64,000 nucleotides of DNA from Rhodococcus sp. CH91 (GTDB taxonomy: Bacteria > Actinomycetota > Actinomycetes > Mycobacteriales > Mycobacteriaceae), in NCBI RefSeq assembly GCF_022554085.1, contig NZ_JAKFYR010000007.1, positions 158,914-222,913 of the forward strand, read 5' to 3'. The notes beneath the pieces were generated by a model that made no database searches, was not told the DNA's origin, and saw only the letters and a program-made list of their open reading frames with translations. The translations under genes were made by a program, and so were the position numbers. Shown here one piece after another: positions 47,185 through 56,622 of the stretch. Positions within the stretch are counted from its first letter, which is position 1, and each line of letters opens with the position of its first letter.

Positions 47185-47799
47185 ATGACCTCCGCGCCGC
47201 ACGACAACACACCAGCTCCTCGTCGGGTCGTCGTCGCGGAAGACGAAGCCCTGATCAGGCTCGATCTCGTGGAGATGCTGCGGGAAGAGGGCTACGAGGT
47301 CGTCGGCGAGGCCGGGGACGGGCAGCGTGCCGTCGAACTCGCACAGGAGCTTCGGCCGGATCTGGTGATCATGGACGTCAAGATGCCGCGCCGCGACGGC
47401 ATCGATGCCGCGTCCGAGATCGCGGAACGCCGCATCGCGCCTGTGGTGATTCTCACAGCCTTCAGCCAGCGCGAACTCGTCGAGCGTGCCCGGGACGCGG
47501 GCGCGATGGCGTATCTCGTCAAGCCCTTCTCCAAGAGCGATCTCGTGCCCGCGATCGAAGTCGCGGTGAGCCGGTTCTCCGAACTGCGCGAACTCGAGCG
47601 CGAGGTGGCGGGTCTGACGGAGCGTTTCGAGACCCGCAAACTCGTCGACCGCGCCAAGGGTCTGCTCATGGAGAAGCACGCCATGACCGAGCCGGAAGCG
47701 TTCCGGTGGATCCAGCGGGCCGCGATGGACCGCCGCACGACGATGAAGCAGGTCGCGATCGTCGTCCTCGAGACGCTCGGAGACGAGACTGCCGGATAG
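47185..47799 (+). CDS. pdtaR: ANTAR-domain response regulator (PdtaR)
   Basis: A 204-residue two-domain regulator equivalent to M. tuberculosis Rv1626. The receiver domain is complete (acidic Glu19/Asp20, phosphoacceptor Asp64 in VIMDVKMP, Thr91 and Lys113), and the C-terminal ANTAR helix bundle (DRAKGLLMEKHAMTEPEAFRWI) binds RNA to prevent termination. Its partner kinase PdtaS is not in this window. ATG 47185 has GGGGAAGG upstream. The position just upstream of polA matches the mycobacterial order. Confidence 0.94.
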   Translation: MTSAPHDNTPAPRRVVVAEDEALIRLDLVEMLREEGYEVVGEAGDGQRAVELAQELRPDLVIMDVKMPRRDGIDAASEIAERRIAPVVILTAFSQRELVERARDAGAMAYLVKPFSKSDLVPAIEVAVSRFSELRELEREVAGLTERFETRKLVDRAKGLLMEKHAMTEPEAFRWIQRAAMDRRTTMKQVAIVVLETLGDETAG

Positions 47800-47892
47800 C
47801 CTCCGCGGGAGGATCGGCCCTGATCGGCGTTACCGCCACATCAATTCTCGGCCCCGTAGATAACGGTCGTATCACAAGGATTTCGGCACGGT

Positions 47893-47919
47893 TTGCGAGG
47901 TCCGTCCGACCGCTATGTT
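47893..47919 (+). promoter_or_regulatory. Candidate promoter of the liv binding-protein gene
   Basis: TTGCGA at 47893-47898 and TATGTT at 47914-47919 are separated by 15 bases (16 if TTTGCG is used). This would give a 5' leader of about 50 bases with the ribosome site GAAGGAG. It is an eye-read candidate. Confidence 0.4.
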
Positions 47920-47974
47920 TCCACCACGTCCGGAATCCTCCGGATGCGGTGTCAGGCGTTCGAAGGAGAGTTGT

Positions 47975-49312
47975 ATGGCAAGACGGACTCTGGTCCGCGC
48001 CGTAGCGGTACTCGGTGCTGCGACGCTCGCTCTCGCCGGGTGTAGTTCCGACAGTGACGATTCGGCGACCGGTACCGCAGCCGGGGACGACACGTCGGCG
48101 TCGTCCACGACCGTGGAGACGGACTGCGAACCGGCGCAGGCCACAGCCGGGTCGACTCCGGTCACCGGGCCGCTGAAGATAGGAACGATCCTGCCGGAGA
48201 CCGGCAGCCTCGCCTTCCTCGGGCCGCCGGAGGTCGCCGCCGTCCGCCTCGCCGTGGACGAGATCAATGCCGCAGGCGGGGTTCTCGATCAGCCCGTCGA
48301 ACTGTTCCCCGGCGACTCCGGAGACACCACGACCGATACGGCGAACACCACCGTCGACCGGCACCTGTCGAACGGCACCCAGGTGATCGTCGGCGCCGCC
48401 TCGTCGTCGGTGTCCCTCAAGGTGATCGACAAGATCGTCAGCGCCGGCGTCGTGCAGTTCTCGCCGGCCAACACCTCCGACCAGTTCGTCTGCTATCCCG
48501 ACCGGGGCCTGTACTTCCGCACGGCCCCCACCGACGTGCTCCAGGCGCAGGCCCTCGCGCAGTTGATCGCCGAGGACGGGGCGCAGCGGGTGTCGGTGCT
48601 GGCGCTCAACGACCCCTACGGCACCGGTCTCGCGGAGAACACGGTCACCAACCTCGTCGACGCCGGTATCCCGGAGGATCAGATCCAGAAGATCATCTAC
48701 GACCCGAACGCGCAGTCGTTCAACGCCGAGGTCGATCAGGTCGTCAACTTCGCGCCCGACGCGGTCGCGCTGATCGGTTTCGAGGAGTCCGCGAAGATCA
48801 TCACCCGCATGCACGAGGTGGGAATCGGGCCGTCCGACGGCATGGCCGTCTTCGGCGTCGACGGCAACATGGGTAATGCGCTCGGAGAGAATGTGGCCGC
48901 CGGACTGCTCGACGGTATGGCCGGAACGACACCGCTGACCGACACGGGAGAGGAATTCCAGCAGCGGCTGCTCGCGGTCGATCCGGGCCTGATCGACTTC
49001 AACTATGCGGGCGAGTCGTACGACGCGGTCGTCGTCTCCGCGCTGGCTGCCGAACAGGCCGGCTCGACCGCCGGGGTGGACATCGCCGCGAACATCAACT
49101 CGGTCACGCGTGACGGAGAGAAGTGCACCACCTACCAGCAGTGTCTGGATCTGCTCCGCGAGGGTCAGGACATCGACTACGACGGTGCCACCGGCGAACT
49201 CAGCTTCGTGGACGCGGGTGAACCGGGGGTGGGTTCCTACGGCCGGCTGGTGTTCGACGCCGACAACAAGCTGACCACCGAGGACTACATCGTGGTGGGG
49301 AGTGACGCGTAA
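47975..49312 (+). CDS. Branched-chain amino-acid-type ABC substrate-binding lipoprotein
   Basis: A 445-residue type I periplasmic-binding-fold lipoprotein (Leu/Ile/Val or amide binding family). Lipidated Cys23 lies in LALAGCSSDS, followed by a Thr/Ser/Asp-rich spacer of about 35 residues, then GTILPETGSLAFLGPPE, the AVDEINAAGGV block and the IGAASSS-like VGAASSSVSLKV. ATG 47975 follows GAAGGAG. It faces the livHMGF genes, whose permeases and ATPases are convergent with it, and shares a terminator with them. The ligand could be a branched amino acid, urea or an amide. Confidence 0.9.
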   Translation: MARRTLVRAVAVLGAATLALAGCSSDSDDSATGTAAGDDTSASSTTVETDCEPAQATAGSTPVTGPLKIGTILPETGSLAFLGPPEVAAVRLAVDEINAAGGVLDQPVELFPGDSGDTTTDTANTTVDRHLSNGTQVIVGAASSSVSLKVIDKIVSAGVVQFSPANTSDQFVCYPDRGLYFRTAPTDVLQAQALAQLIAEDGAQRVSVLALNDPYGTGLAENTVTNLVDAGIPEDQIQKIIYDPNAQSFNAEVDQVVNFAPDAVALIGFEESAKIITRMHEVGIGPSDGMAVFGVDGNMGNALGENVAAGLLDGMAGTTPLTDTGEEFQQRLLAVDPGLIDFNYAGESYDAVVVSALAAEQAGSTAGVDIAANINSVTRDGEKCTTYQQCLDLLREGQDIDYDGATGELSFVDAGEPGVGSYGRLVFDADNKLTTEDYIVVGSDA

Positions 49313-49324
49313 TCGGTCGACGAG

Positions 49325-49352
49325 GGGGTGACCGCCGGGAGGCGGTCACCCC
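49325..49352. terminator. Strong bidirectional hairpin with GGGA tetraloop
   Basis: GGGGTGACCGCC (49325-49336) and GGCGGTCACCCC (49341-49352) form a perfect 12-bp stem capped by GGGA, a GNRA-type tetraloop. It lies between the convergent binding-protein gene and livF and includes the livF stop codon. On the plus strand TTCC follows. Confidence 0.75.
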
Positions 49353-50170
49353 TTCCGCTTCTCCCTGCTGCCGGCCAGGGTGCCGAGATACAGTTCCACG
49401 ACCTTCGGGTCGTGCATGAGTGTGGTTCCGGTATCGGTGTACGCATTGCGGCCCTGGTCGAGGACGTATCCGCGATCGCAGATCTGCAGGCAGCGACGCG
49501 CGTTCTGCTCGACCATGATGATCGAGACCCCCGCGGCGTTGATCTTCTTGCACCGGATGAAGACCTCGTCCTGGAACATCGGCGACAGACCCGCGGACGG
49601 CTCGTCGAGGAGCAGGACCGACGGCTCCATCATCAGTGCCCGTCCCATCGCGACCATCTGGCGTTCCCCGCCGGACAGTGCCCCGGCCTTGACCTTCCGC
49701 CGTTCGGCGAGCAGGGGGAACAGTGACGCCACACGGTCGAACTGCTTCGCGAACTCCTTGGGCCGCAGATATATCCCCATCTCGAGATTCTCCTCGATGG
49801 TGAGCGAGGGGAAGACGTTCTGCGTCTGAGGCACGTAACCGAGCCCCTTGCGCACGAGGATGTGGGCGGGCGCCGACGTGATCGACTCCTCGGCCAGCGT
49901 GACGCTGCCGCTGCGCACGGGGATCAGGCCGAACAGCGCCTTGAGCAAGGTCGACTTGCCGGCCCCGTTCGGGCCGATGATGCCCACGATCTCGCCCTCC
50001 CGCAGATAGAAATTGCAGCCGCGCAGGATGTCGACGCCGGGGAAGTAGCCGGCGACGAGATCATCGGCACGAAGGAGCGCGCCCTCCGCGAGACGGGCGT
50101 GCTCCTCGGCGGTCGCCGCGCGTTCGGCCGGTGTCATGCCCGCGGGGGTGGGAGAGATGTTGTCGCTCAC
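49346..50170 (-). CDS. livF: Branched-chain amino acid ABC ATP-binding protein LivF
   Basis: A 274-residue ATPase, last gene of the minus-strand livHMGF operon. Walker A is GIIGPNGAGKSTLLKALFG, the signature is ALSGGERQMVAMGRALM and Walker B is LLLDEPSAGLSP. The start overlaps the livG stop by four bases. An N-terminal extension of about 35 residues (TPAERAATAEEHARL) is not part of the ATPase fold. Confidence 0.94.
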   Translation of the reverse strand: MSDNISPTPAGMTPAERAATAEEHARLAEGALLRADDLVAGYFPGVDILRGCNFYLREGEIVGIIGPNGAGKSTLLKALFGLIPVRSGSVTLAEESITSAPAHILVRKGLGYVPQTQNVFPSLTIEENLEMGIYLRPKEFAKQFDRVASLFPLLAERRKVKAGALSGGERQMVAMGRALMMEPSVLLLDEPSAGLSPMFQDEVFIRCKKINAAGVSIIMVEQNARRCLQICDRGYVLDQGRNAYTDTGTTLMHDPKVVELYLGTLAGSREKRKG

Positions 50171-51210
50171 GGCTTCTCCAGAGAATTCGCCGACGGGTCC
50201 ACCGATGCGGCATCAGGGTCGGACAGGTCGCCACCGGCCTCGAGGGTCTGGGCCTCGGCGTCGGCGAGAGCGTCGGCCAGCGCGGCGGTCGCCCCGACAG
50301 GATTTCCCTCGTCGTCGAATTCGAGCGCTTGATCGTGGTGGCTGCCCAGATAGGCGTCGACCACGGCAGGATCGGAGGCCAGAGCGTCGGGTGGTGCTTC
50401 GGCGATCACCGATCCCTGCGCCATGACCACCACCCAGTCGGAGATGTCGCGGATCACGTCCATGTCGTGTTCGACGAACACCACGGTCGTGCCGTCGTCG
50501 CGGAGCGTCTTGATGTGTCCGAGAAGGCTCTGCGTGAGCGCGGGATTCACCCCTGCCATCGGCTCGTCGAGCATCACGACCGCCGGATCCGTCATCAATG
50601 CGCGGGCCATCTCGAGCAGCTTGCGCTGCCCACCGGACAGCGAGCCGGCGAAGTCCTCGGCTTTCGCGGCCAGACCGAACCGGTCGAGCAGTTCCTGCGC
50701 GCGTGCGGTGACCTCGCGCTCCTGCCCGCGCCACGTCCACGGCAACAACGCCCCCGCCATCCGTTCGCCGGTCTGATGGCGCGCGCCGAGACGGACGTTG
50801 TCGAGGACGGTCATCTTCGACAGCGCCTTCGTGAGCTGAAAGGTGCGGACGATCCCGCGACGGGCCACGCGATGGGGAGGCAGCCCGCCGAGGGAGACGC
50901 CGTCCATGGACCACGTGCCCGTATCGGGCCGGTCGAATCCGGTGAGCAGATTGAACAAGGTCGTCTTGCCCGCCCCGTTCGGCCCGATGAGGCCGGTGAT
51001 GCAGGACCGCTGGATCTCCAGATGGTCGACGTCCACGGCCTTGAGGCCCCCGAAGGTCCGGTGCAGGCCGTCGACGACGAGGACGGGATCGGGTTTCGCG
51101 GCACCGGGCGTTCGTGGCACGGCGGCGAACAGGGCGGCGCGGTCGGCCGCGGTCGGACCGGGCCGGGCGTGCCGGGGCGGATGCGATCCGGGTTCTGTGG
51201 TGTCAGGCAT
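50167..51210 (-). CDS. livG: Branched-chain amino acid ABC ATP-binding protein LivG
   Basis: A 347-residue ATPase partner of LivF. Walker A is GLIGPNGAGKTTLFNLLTG, signature SLSGGQRKLLEMARALM, Walker B VVMLDEPMAGVNP, with the LivG-type HRVARRGIVRTFQ block. Both ends carry extra residues: a Pro-rich N-terminus and an acidic C-terminal tail of about 50 residues (EFDDEGNPVGATAAL onward). The start overlaps livM by eight bases. Confidence 0.94.
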   Translation of the reverse strand: MPDTTEPGSHPPRHARPGPTAADRAALFAAVPRTPGAAKPDPVLVVDGLHRTFGGLKAVDVDHLEIQRSCITGLIGPNGAGKTTLFNLLTGFDRPDTGTWSMDGVSLGGLPPHRVARRGIVRTFQLTKALSKMTVLDNVRLGARHQTGERMAGALLPWTWRGQEREVTARAQELLDRFGLAAKAEDFAGSLSGGQRKLLEMARALMTDPAVVMLDEPMAGVNPALTQSLLGHIKTLRDDGTTVVFVEHDMDVIRDISDWVVVMAQGSVIAEAPPDALASDPAVVDAYLGSHHDQALEFDDEGNPVGATAALADALADAEAQTLEAGGDLSDPDAASVDPSANSLEKP

Positions 51211-52192
51211 CGAGTTGCACCTTCCGCTTGCTTCCCAGGATGCCTTGCGGCCGGAAGACCATCATCACTGCGATCAGGATGCCGAGCAGCACGAATCGCA
51301 TCGCTCCGACCTGCTGCTCGGTGAACGGGAGCAGCGGGTCGGGCCCGGCGATGGCCTGGCGCAGGAAGGCGTCGGGGAGGGTGAGCAGGAACCAGAAGAG
51401 CATCGCTCCGAGCACCGGCCCGAAGACCGTGCCGGCTCCCCCGAGAATCAGCGCCCCGAAGGCGAAGAAGGTCTGCGCCGTCGAATAGAAGTCCGGATTG
51501 ATCGACTTGGTCTGCAAGGCGTTGAAGATGCCCCCGAGACCGCCGATCATGCCGCCGAGCACCAGCGCCTGCATCTTGTAGACGAAGACGTTCTTGCCGA
51601 GCGCGCGCGCTGCGTCCTCGTCCTCGCGCACGGCCTCGAGGACTCGCCCCCACGGACTGTGCGAGAGCAGGTAGACCAGGCCGCACAGCAGCAGTACCAG
51701 GGTCCATCCCACGACCATCGCCCACAGGTCGTCCCCGTAGAACCGCAGGCCCAGCAGGTTGTACTGCCGACTCGAGTCGAACGGGCTCAACGAGGTGAAG
51801 GGATCGGCGAATCCCCACAGGCCGCGGGTGGATCCGGTCACCGAGTCGGACGCGGTCGATCGGAACATCAGGCGCAGGATCTCGGCCGCGGCGATCGTCG
51901 CGATGGCGAGATAGTCGGCGCGCAACCGCAGTGTGGGAATGCCGAGGACGAGGGCGAGCAGACCGGACAGTGCCAGGCCGGTGAGAACGCCCACCCACAG
52001 CGGCTGGTCGTAGGTGACGGTCATGATGCCGACGCCGTAGCCGCCCAGCAGTGCGAAGCCGATCTGCCCGAAATTGAGCAGGCCCGCATAACCGAAGTGC
52101 AGGTTCAGTCCGATCGCGAGGAGTGCGTAGAAGATCGCCGAGGGACCGATCAACTGCGCGAACGAAACCTGGAGTACCGCCACGAGATCCAT
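51203..52192 (-). CDS. livM: Branched-chain amino acid ABC permease LivM
   Basis: A 329-residue membrane permease of about nine helices. Family blocks include GLNLHFGYAGLLNFGQIGFALLG, LRADYLAIATIAAAEILRL and GRVLEAVREDEDAARALGKN, which contains the coupling helix. It begins three bases after the livH stop. Confidence 0.93.
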   Translation of the reverse strand: MDLVAVLQVSFAQLIGPSAIFYALLAIGLNLHFGYAGLLNFGQIGFALLGGYGVGIMTVTYDQPLWVGVLTGLALSGLLALVLGIPTLRLRADYLAIATIAAAEILRLMFRSTASDSVTGSTRGLWGFADPFTSLSPFDSSRQYNLLGLRFYGDDLWAMVVGWTLVLLLCGLVYLLSHSPWGRVLEAVREDEDAARALGKNVFVYKMQALVLGGMIGGLGGIFNALQTKSINPDFYSTAQTFFAFGALILGGAGTVFGPVLGAMLFWFLLTLPDAFLRQAIAGPDPLLPFTEQQVGAMRFVLLGILIAVMMVFRPQGILGSKRKVQLDA

Positions 52193-52195
52193 GGA

Positions 52196-53560
52196 TCACC
52201 CGATCCTTGTCCGACTGCCGAGGATGCCCTGGGGGCGGATGACCAGGATGACGATGAGGACGAGCAGCCCGCCGATGTACTTCAGGTCCGGGTTGATCAC
52301 GAGGGTGGACAGCTGCACGAGCAGCCCGACCACCACGCAGCCGACCAGTGCGCCGTATGCGGTGCCGAGGCCACCGAGGATGATGCCGGCGAACATCAGC
52401 AGGAGCAGCTTGAAACCCATCTCCCACTGCACGCGGCCACCGAGTTCGGACAGGCCGAACAGCACGCCGCCGAGCGCGGCGAGCCCACCACCGAGCCCCC
52501 AGACGAAGCGGACCACGCGTTCGACGTCGATACCCGACGACGCCGCGAGATCGCGGTTGTCCGCCACGGCCCGCATCGCCTTCCCGATCCTGGTGCGTTG
52601 CAGCAACAATGCGATACCGACGAGGACGACGAGACTGATCACGATGCACACGAGGTTGACCGGCGTGATCGCGATCGGCCCCCACACCAGTTGCTGTTGG
52701 GCCTGGTAGTCGTCGTACGGCTGGGTGCGGTCGGAGAAGAACATCAGGATCAGATAGCGCAGCGCGATCGCGAGCCCGATCGACACGACCAGCTGTGCGA
52801 TCAGGCCGGTACGGCGCCGCCGGAGCGGCGCCCAGATCAGGGCGTTGTTGAGCAACCCGATGATCACACCGACCACCACCGCGAGGATCGTGGCCGGTAC
52901 GAGCTGGACACCGAGAGTGACATTGAAGACCCACGCCGCGACCGCGCCGAGGGTCACCAATTCGCCGTGGGCGAAGTTCGTCAGCCCGGTCGTGCCGAAG
53001 ATGAGGCTCAGCCCGACGCCTGCGATGGCGATGACCAGTCCGAAACGCAGTCCGTCCACCAGCGTGCGGATCAGTGTCTCCCCCCAGGACACCGTCGAAC
53101 CGGATCGTGCCTCCCCGAAGGAGAAGATCACCGTATTCGCCTGTCCCGCAGCCACATCGCGGGTGACCGTGGACTGAACGGTGACCTCGTCCGGAAGGCT
53201 CTCGACATCGACTTCGAAGACGTAGGTGCCCGGTGGGAGGGTCAGCTCCCAGCGCCCACCCTCCGCGGACTCCGTCTCGGCGACCACCTCCCCGTCGCTC
53301 GTCGTCGCGCGCACGCCGACCCCGTCGAGGCGTTCGCCGGCGTTGTTCAGCGTTCCTCGCACCGTCACCGTGCCCGCGATGTCCTCACTCGCGGGAGAGG
53401 AGGGCGAGGCGGGCGGCGACGGATCCGGTGGGTCCTGCGCGGAGGACGAGCCTGTGCCCAGGACGAAGCACAGGGCACTCGCGAGCACGAACAGTGCGAG
53501 TCGGGCCGTCCGGTGAAATGTCGAGGTCGGTCGTCGCCGACATCCCGAGGTTGGGGCCAC
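52196..53560 (-). CDS. livH: LivH permease with an N-terminal exported carboxypeptidase-regulatory-like domain
   Basis: A 454-residue protein made of two parts. Residues 1 to about 42 form a signal-peptide-like segment (RLALFVLASALCFVLG, then SSSAQD), followed by a Pro/Ser linker and a small all-beta domain at about 58-150 (VRGTLNNAGERLDGVGVRA, then TLPPGTYVFEVDV), similar to carboxypeptidase-regulatory-like folds. From about 165 the LivH permease begins (GVGLSLIFGTTGLTNFAHGE, then GKAMRAVADNRDLAASSGID). GTG 53560 has GGGAGG six bases upstream; the open frame extends to ATG 53659 without such a site. It is the first gene of livHMGF. Confidence 0.9.
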   Translation of the reverse strand: MAPTSGCRRRPTSTFHRTARLALFVLASALCFVLGTGSSSAQDPPDPSPPASPSSPASEDIAGTVTVRGTLNNAGERLDGVGVRATTSDGEVVAETESAEGGRWELTLPPGTYVFEVDVESLPDEVTVQSTVTRDVAAGQANTVIFSFGEARSGSTVSWGETLIRTLVDGLRFGLVIAIAGVGLSLIFGTTGLTNFAHGELVTLGAVAAWVFNVTLGVQLVPATILAVVVGVIIGLLNNALIWAPLRRRRTGLIAQLVVSIGLAIALRYLILMFFSDRTQPYDDYQAQQQLVWGPIAITPVNLVCIVISLVVLVGIALLLQRTRIGKAMRAVADNRDLAASSGIDVERVVRFVWGLGGGLAALGGVLFGLSELGGRVQWEMGFKLLLLMFAGIILGGLGTAYGALVGCVVVGLLVQLSTLVINPDLKYIGGLLVLIVILVIRPQGILGSRTRIG

Positions 53561-53829
53561 GCAGGTCCTCCCGGCTGGTGCGCTGTGACCGAGCACGGCG
53601 ACCGCAGTCGGATGCCACCCGAACCGCGGTGGCGCGCGAAATACGGTGACGCCGAACACGGTGTCGTGAGAGGGGACTCTAGCGGCTGGAGGGTCGCCCG
53701 CAAGGGAAACTTGGATGACCCGGACGTTTCGGTCTCGTTACGCAGGAGAACGATGGTGTATCCGCCGCCGGAACCAGGAGGTCGGACGGTCCCCACATGG
53801 CTGTCACCCCCGATCCCTAGACTGGCAGC

Positions 53830-56553
53830 GTGACCCGTGCATCGATCTCCGAGACCACCACCGCGGCCGCCGGCGACCGCCCGACCCTGTTGCTCCTCGA
53901 CGGCCATTCGCTCGCGTTCCGCGCTTTCTACGCCTTGCCTGCCGAGAACTTCAAGACCCACAGCGGACAGACCACGAACGCGGTCTACGGGTTCACCTCG
54001 ATGCTCATCAATCTCCTCCGGGACGAGAAGCCCACGCATGTCGCCGCGGCATTCGATGTCAGCCGCAAGACCTTCCGCGCCGAGCTGTTCGCCGCCTACA
54101 AGGCGCAGCGCAGCGCGGCGCCCGACGACTTCAAGGGCCAGATCGACCTCACCAAGGACGTCCTCGCCGCGATGGGGATCCCGGTCATGGCCATCGAGGG
54201 CTTCGAAGCCGACGACATCATCGCGACACTCGCCACCCAGGCTCACGCCCAGGGATTCGAAGTGCTCGTGGTCACGGGCGACCGCGACGCGCTCCAGCTC
54301 GTCAACGACGACATCACCGTGCTGTATCCGCGTCGCGGCGTGTCCGACCTGACACGCTTCACTCCCGCGGCGGTGCAGGAGAAATACGGGCTCACTCCGG
54401 AGCAGTATCCGGATTTCGCGGCGCTGCGCGGCGACCCGAGCGACAACCTGCCGGGCATTCCCGGCGTGGGGGAGAAGACGGCCACGAAGTGGATCCGCGA
54501 GTTCGGGAGCCTGAGCGCACTCGTCGACCGGGTCGACGAGGTGCGGGGCAAGACGGGCGACGCGCTGCGGGAGAATCTGTCCAACGTCCTGCTCAACCGC
54601 CAGCTCACCGAGATGGTGCGCGACGTGGCCGTGCCCTACACGCCCGAACAGCTCGCTCTCGCACCGTGGGACCGGGATCGGATCCATCGCCTCTTCGACG
54701 ATCTCGAGTTCAAGGTGCTGCGCGACCGGCTGTTCGAGACGCTGTCCTCCGCCGAACCCGAGGCCGAGGAGGGCTTCGAGGTGCGTGGCGGGATCGTCGA
54801 GCCCGGTGCGCTCGGCGACTGGCTGGCCGAACATGCCCCTGCCGGTCGCCGTCACGGTCTCGCCGTGGTGGGAACCGGCACTCCCTACGGTGGCGACGCG
54901 ACGGCGATCGCCGTTGCCGGCGCAGACGGTGAGGGTGCCTATGTGAGCACCCTGGCGCTCACCCCCGAGGACGAGAACGCGCTCGCCGCATGGCTGGCCG
55001 ATCCCGCGATCGAGAAGGCCGTGCACGAGGCGAAGCCCGCCATCCACGCGCTGCGTGGACGCGGCTGGTCACCGGCCGGTATCACCAGCGACACCGCTCT
55101 CGCCGCCTATCTCGTGCGGCCCGGGCAGCGTACGTTCAAACTCGACGATCTCTCGCTGCGCTATCTCAAGCGTGAGCTGAGGGTGGAAGACACCGGAGCG
55201 CAACAACTCTCGCTTCTCGACGAGGAGGACTCCGCGGATCTGCAAGCAGCGGAGAGCCAGATCCTCGCGGCGCGCGCCGTCGTCGATCTCGCGGCGGCGC
55301 TCGACACCGAACTCGAGGAGATCGAGTCGGTCCGGCTGCTCACCGAGATGGAACTCCCGCTGCTCGAGGTGCTGGCGGATCTCGAGGCCACCGGTATCGC
55401 CGTGGACACGGCACACCTGAACGACCTGCAGTCGGAGTTCGCAGCCGAGGTCGCTGCCGCCGCGAACGCGGCCTACGAGGTCATCGGCAAGCAGATCAAT
55501 CTCGGTTCGCCGAAGCAACTGCAGGTCGTGCTGTTCGACGAACTCGAGATGCCGAAGACGAAGAAGACCAAGACCGGTTACACCACCGATGCGGACGCGT
55601 TGCAGAACCTGTTCGACAAGACGGGCCATCCCTTCCTCGAACACCTGCTCGCCCATCGCGAGTCGACGAAGATGAAGACGACCGTCGACGGTCTGATCAA
55701 GTCGATCGCCGACGACGGCCGCATCCACACCACCTTCAACCAGACCGTCGCAGCGACGGGCCGGCTGTCGTCGACGGACCCGAACCTTCAGAACATCCCG
55801 GTGCGTACCGAGGCGGGCCGCCGGATCCGCGACGGATTCGTCGTGGGCGACGGGTTCGACATGCTGCTCACGGCCGACTACAGCCAGATCGAGATGCGCA
55901 TCATGGCCCATCTGTCGGGCGATGCGGGGCTCATCGAGGCCTTCCGCACCGGTGAGGATCTGCATACCTTCGTGGCGTCCCGGGCGTTCGGCCTGCCGCT
56001 CGAGGAGGTCACCCCCGAACTGCGCCGACGCGTCAAGGCGATGTCCTACGGCCTCGCCTACGGACTGAGCGCGTACGGACTCGCGCAGCAGCTGAAGATC
56101 TCCACCGACGAGGCCCGCGAACAGATGGAGGCGTACTTCACGCGCTTCGGCGGCGTGCGCGACTATCTGTACAACGTGGTCGAAGACGCCCGCAAGGTCG
56201 GGTACACCTCGACGCTGTACGGGCGGCGGCGCTATCTGCCCGACCTCAACAGCGACAACCGGCAGCGCCGCGAGATCGCCGAGCGGGCCGCGCTCAACGC
56301 TCCCATCCAGGGCACGGCAGCCGACATCATCAAGGTCGCCATGATCGACGTGCAGAATGCGTTGCGCGAGGCGGGGCTGCGCTCCCGGATGCTGCTGCAG
56401 GTACACGACGAACTCGTTCTCGAGGTCGTGGCCGCGGAACGTGAGCAGGTCGAGGCCCTGGTGCGCGAGAAGATGGATTCGGTGATCGAACTGTCGGTGC
56501 CGCTCGAGGTGTCGGTCGGTTACGGCCGCAGCTGGGACGCGGCCGCGCACTGA
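53830..56553 (+). CDS. polA: DNA polymerase I
   Basis: A 907-residue family A polymerase used in DNA repair and Okazaki-fragment maturation. The 5'-nuclease domain (LLLLDGHSLAFRAFYAL, GFEADDIIATLA, GDPSDNLPGIPGVGEKTA) occupies about residues 1-300. The middle region lacks the DxE-type acidic 3'-5' exonuclease motifs, as in mycobacterial PolA. The polymerase domain has TADYSQIEMRI (motif A), RRRVKAMSYGLAYGLSAYGL (motif B) and QVHDELVLEV (motif C). The GTG start is six bases after TAGACT (53818-53823) without a ribosome site, suggesting a leaderless message. Confidence 0.96.
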   Translation: MTRASISETTTAAAGDRPTLLLLDGHSLAFRAFYALPAENFKTHSGQTTNAVYGFTSMLINLLRDEKPTHVAAAFDVSRKTFRAELFAAYKAQRSAAPDDFKGQIDLTKDVLAAMGIPVMAIEGFEADDIIATLATQAHAQGFEVLVVTGDRDALQLVNDDITVLYPRRGVSDLTRFTPAAVQEKYGLTPEQYPDFAALRGDPSDNLPGIPGVGEKTATKWIREFGSLSALVDRVDEVRGKTGDALRENLSNVLLNRQLTEMVRDVAVPYTPEQLALAPWDRDRIHRLFDDLEFKVLRDRLFETLSSAEPEAEEGFEVRGGIVEPGALGDWLAEHAPAGRRHGLAVVGTGTPYGGDATAIAVAGADGEGAYVSTLALTPEDENALAAWLADPAIEKAVHEAKPAIHALRGRGWSPAGITSDTALAAYLVRPGQRTFKLDDLSLRYLKRELRVEDTGAQQLSLLDEEDSADLQAAESQILAARAVVDLAAALDTELEEIESVRLLTEMELPLLEVLADLEATGIAVDTAHLNDLQSEFAAEVAAAANAAYEVIGKQINLGSPKQLQVVLFDELEMPKTKKTKTGYTTDADALQNLFDKTGHPFLEHLLAHRESTKMKTTVDGLIKSIADDGRIHTTFNQTVAATGRLSSTDPNLQNIPVRTEAGRRIRDGFVVGDGFDMLLTADYSQIEMRIMAHLSGDAGLIEAFRTGEDLHTFVASRAFGLPLEEVTPELRRRVKAMSYGLAYGLSAYGLAQQLKISTDEAREQMEAYFTRFGGVRDYLYNVVEDARKVGYTSTLYGRRRYLPDLNSDNRQRREIAERAALNAPIQGTAADIIKVAMIDVQNALREAGLRSRMLLQVHDELVLEVVAAEREQVEALVREKMDSVIELSVPLEVSVGYGRSWDAAAH

Positions 56554-56572
56554 GCGCTCGGCCGACCCCATC

Positions 56573-56610
56573 GACGGCGCCCGCCCCGAACTGCCGGGGC
56601 GGGCGCCGTC
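56573..56610. terminator. Perfect 16-bp bidirectional terminator after polA
   Basis: GACGGCGCCCGCCCCG (56573-56588) and CGGGGCGGGCGCCGTC (56595-56610) form a perfect 16-bp stem with a six-base loop AACTGC. It sits in the gap between the convergent polA and thioredoxin genes and reads as a strong terminator for both. Confidence 0.85.
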
Positions 56611-56622
56611 GTCGCGAGCCGG

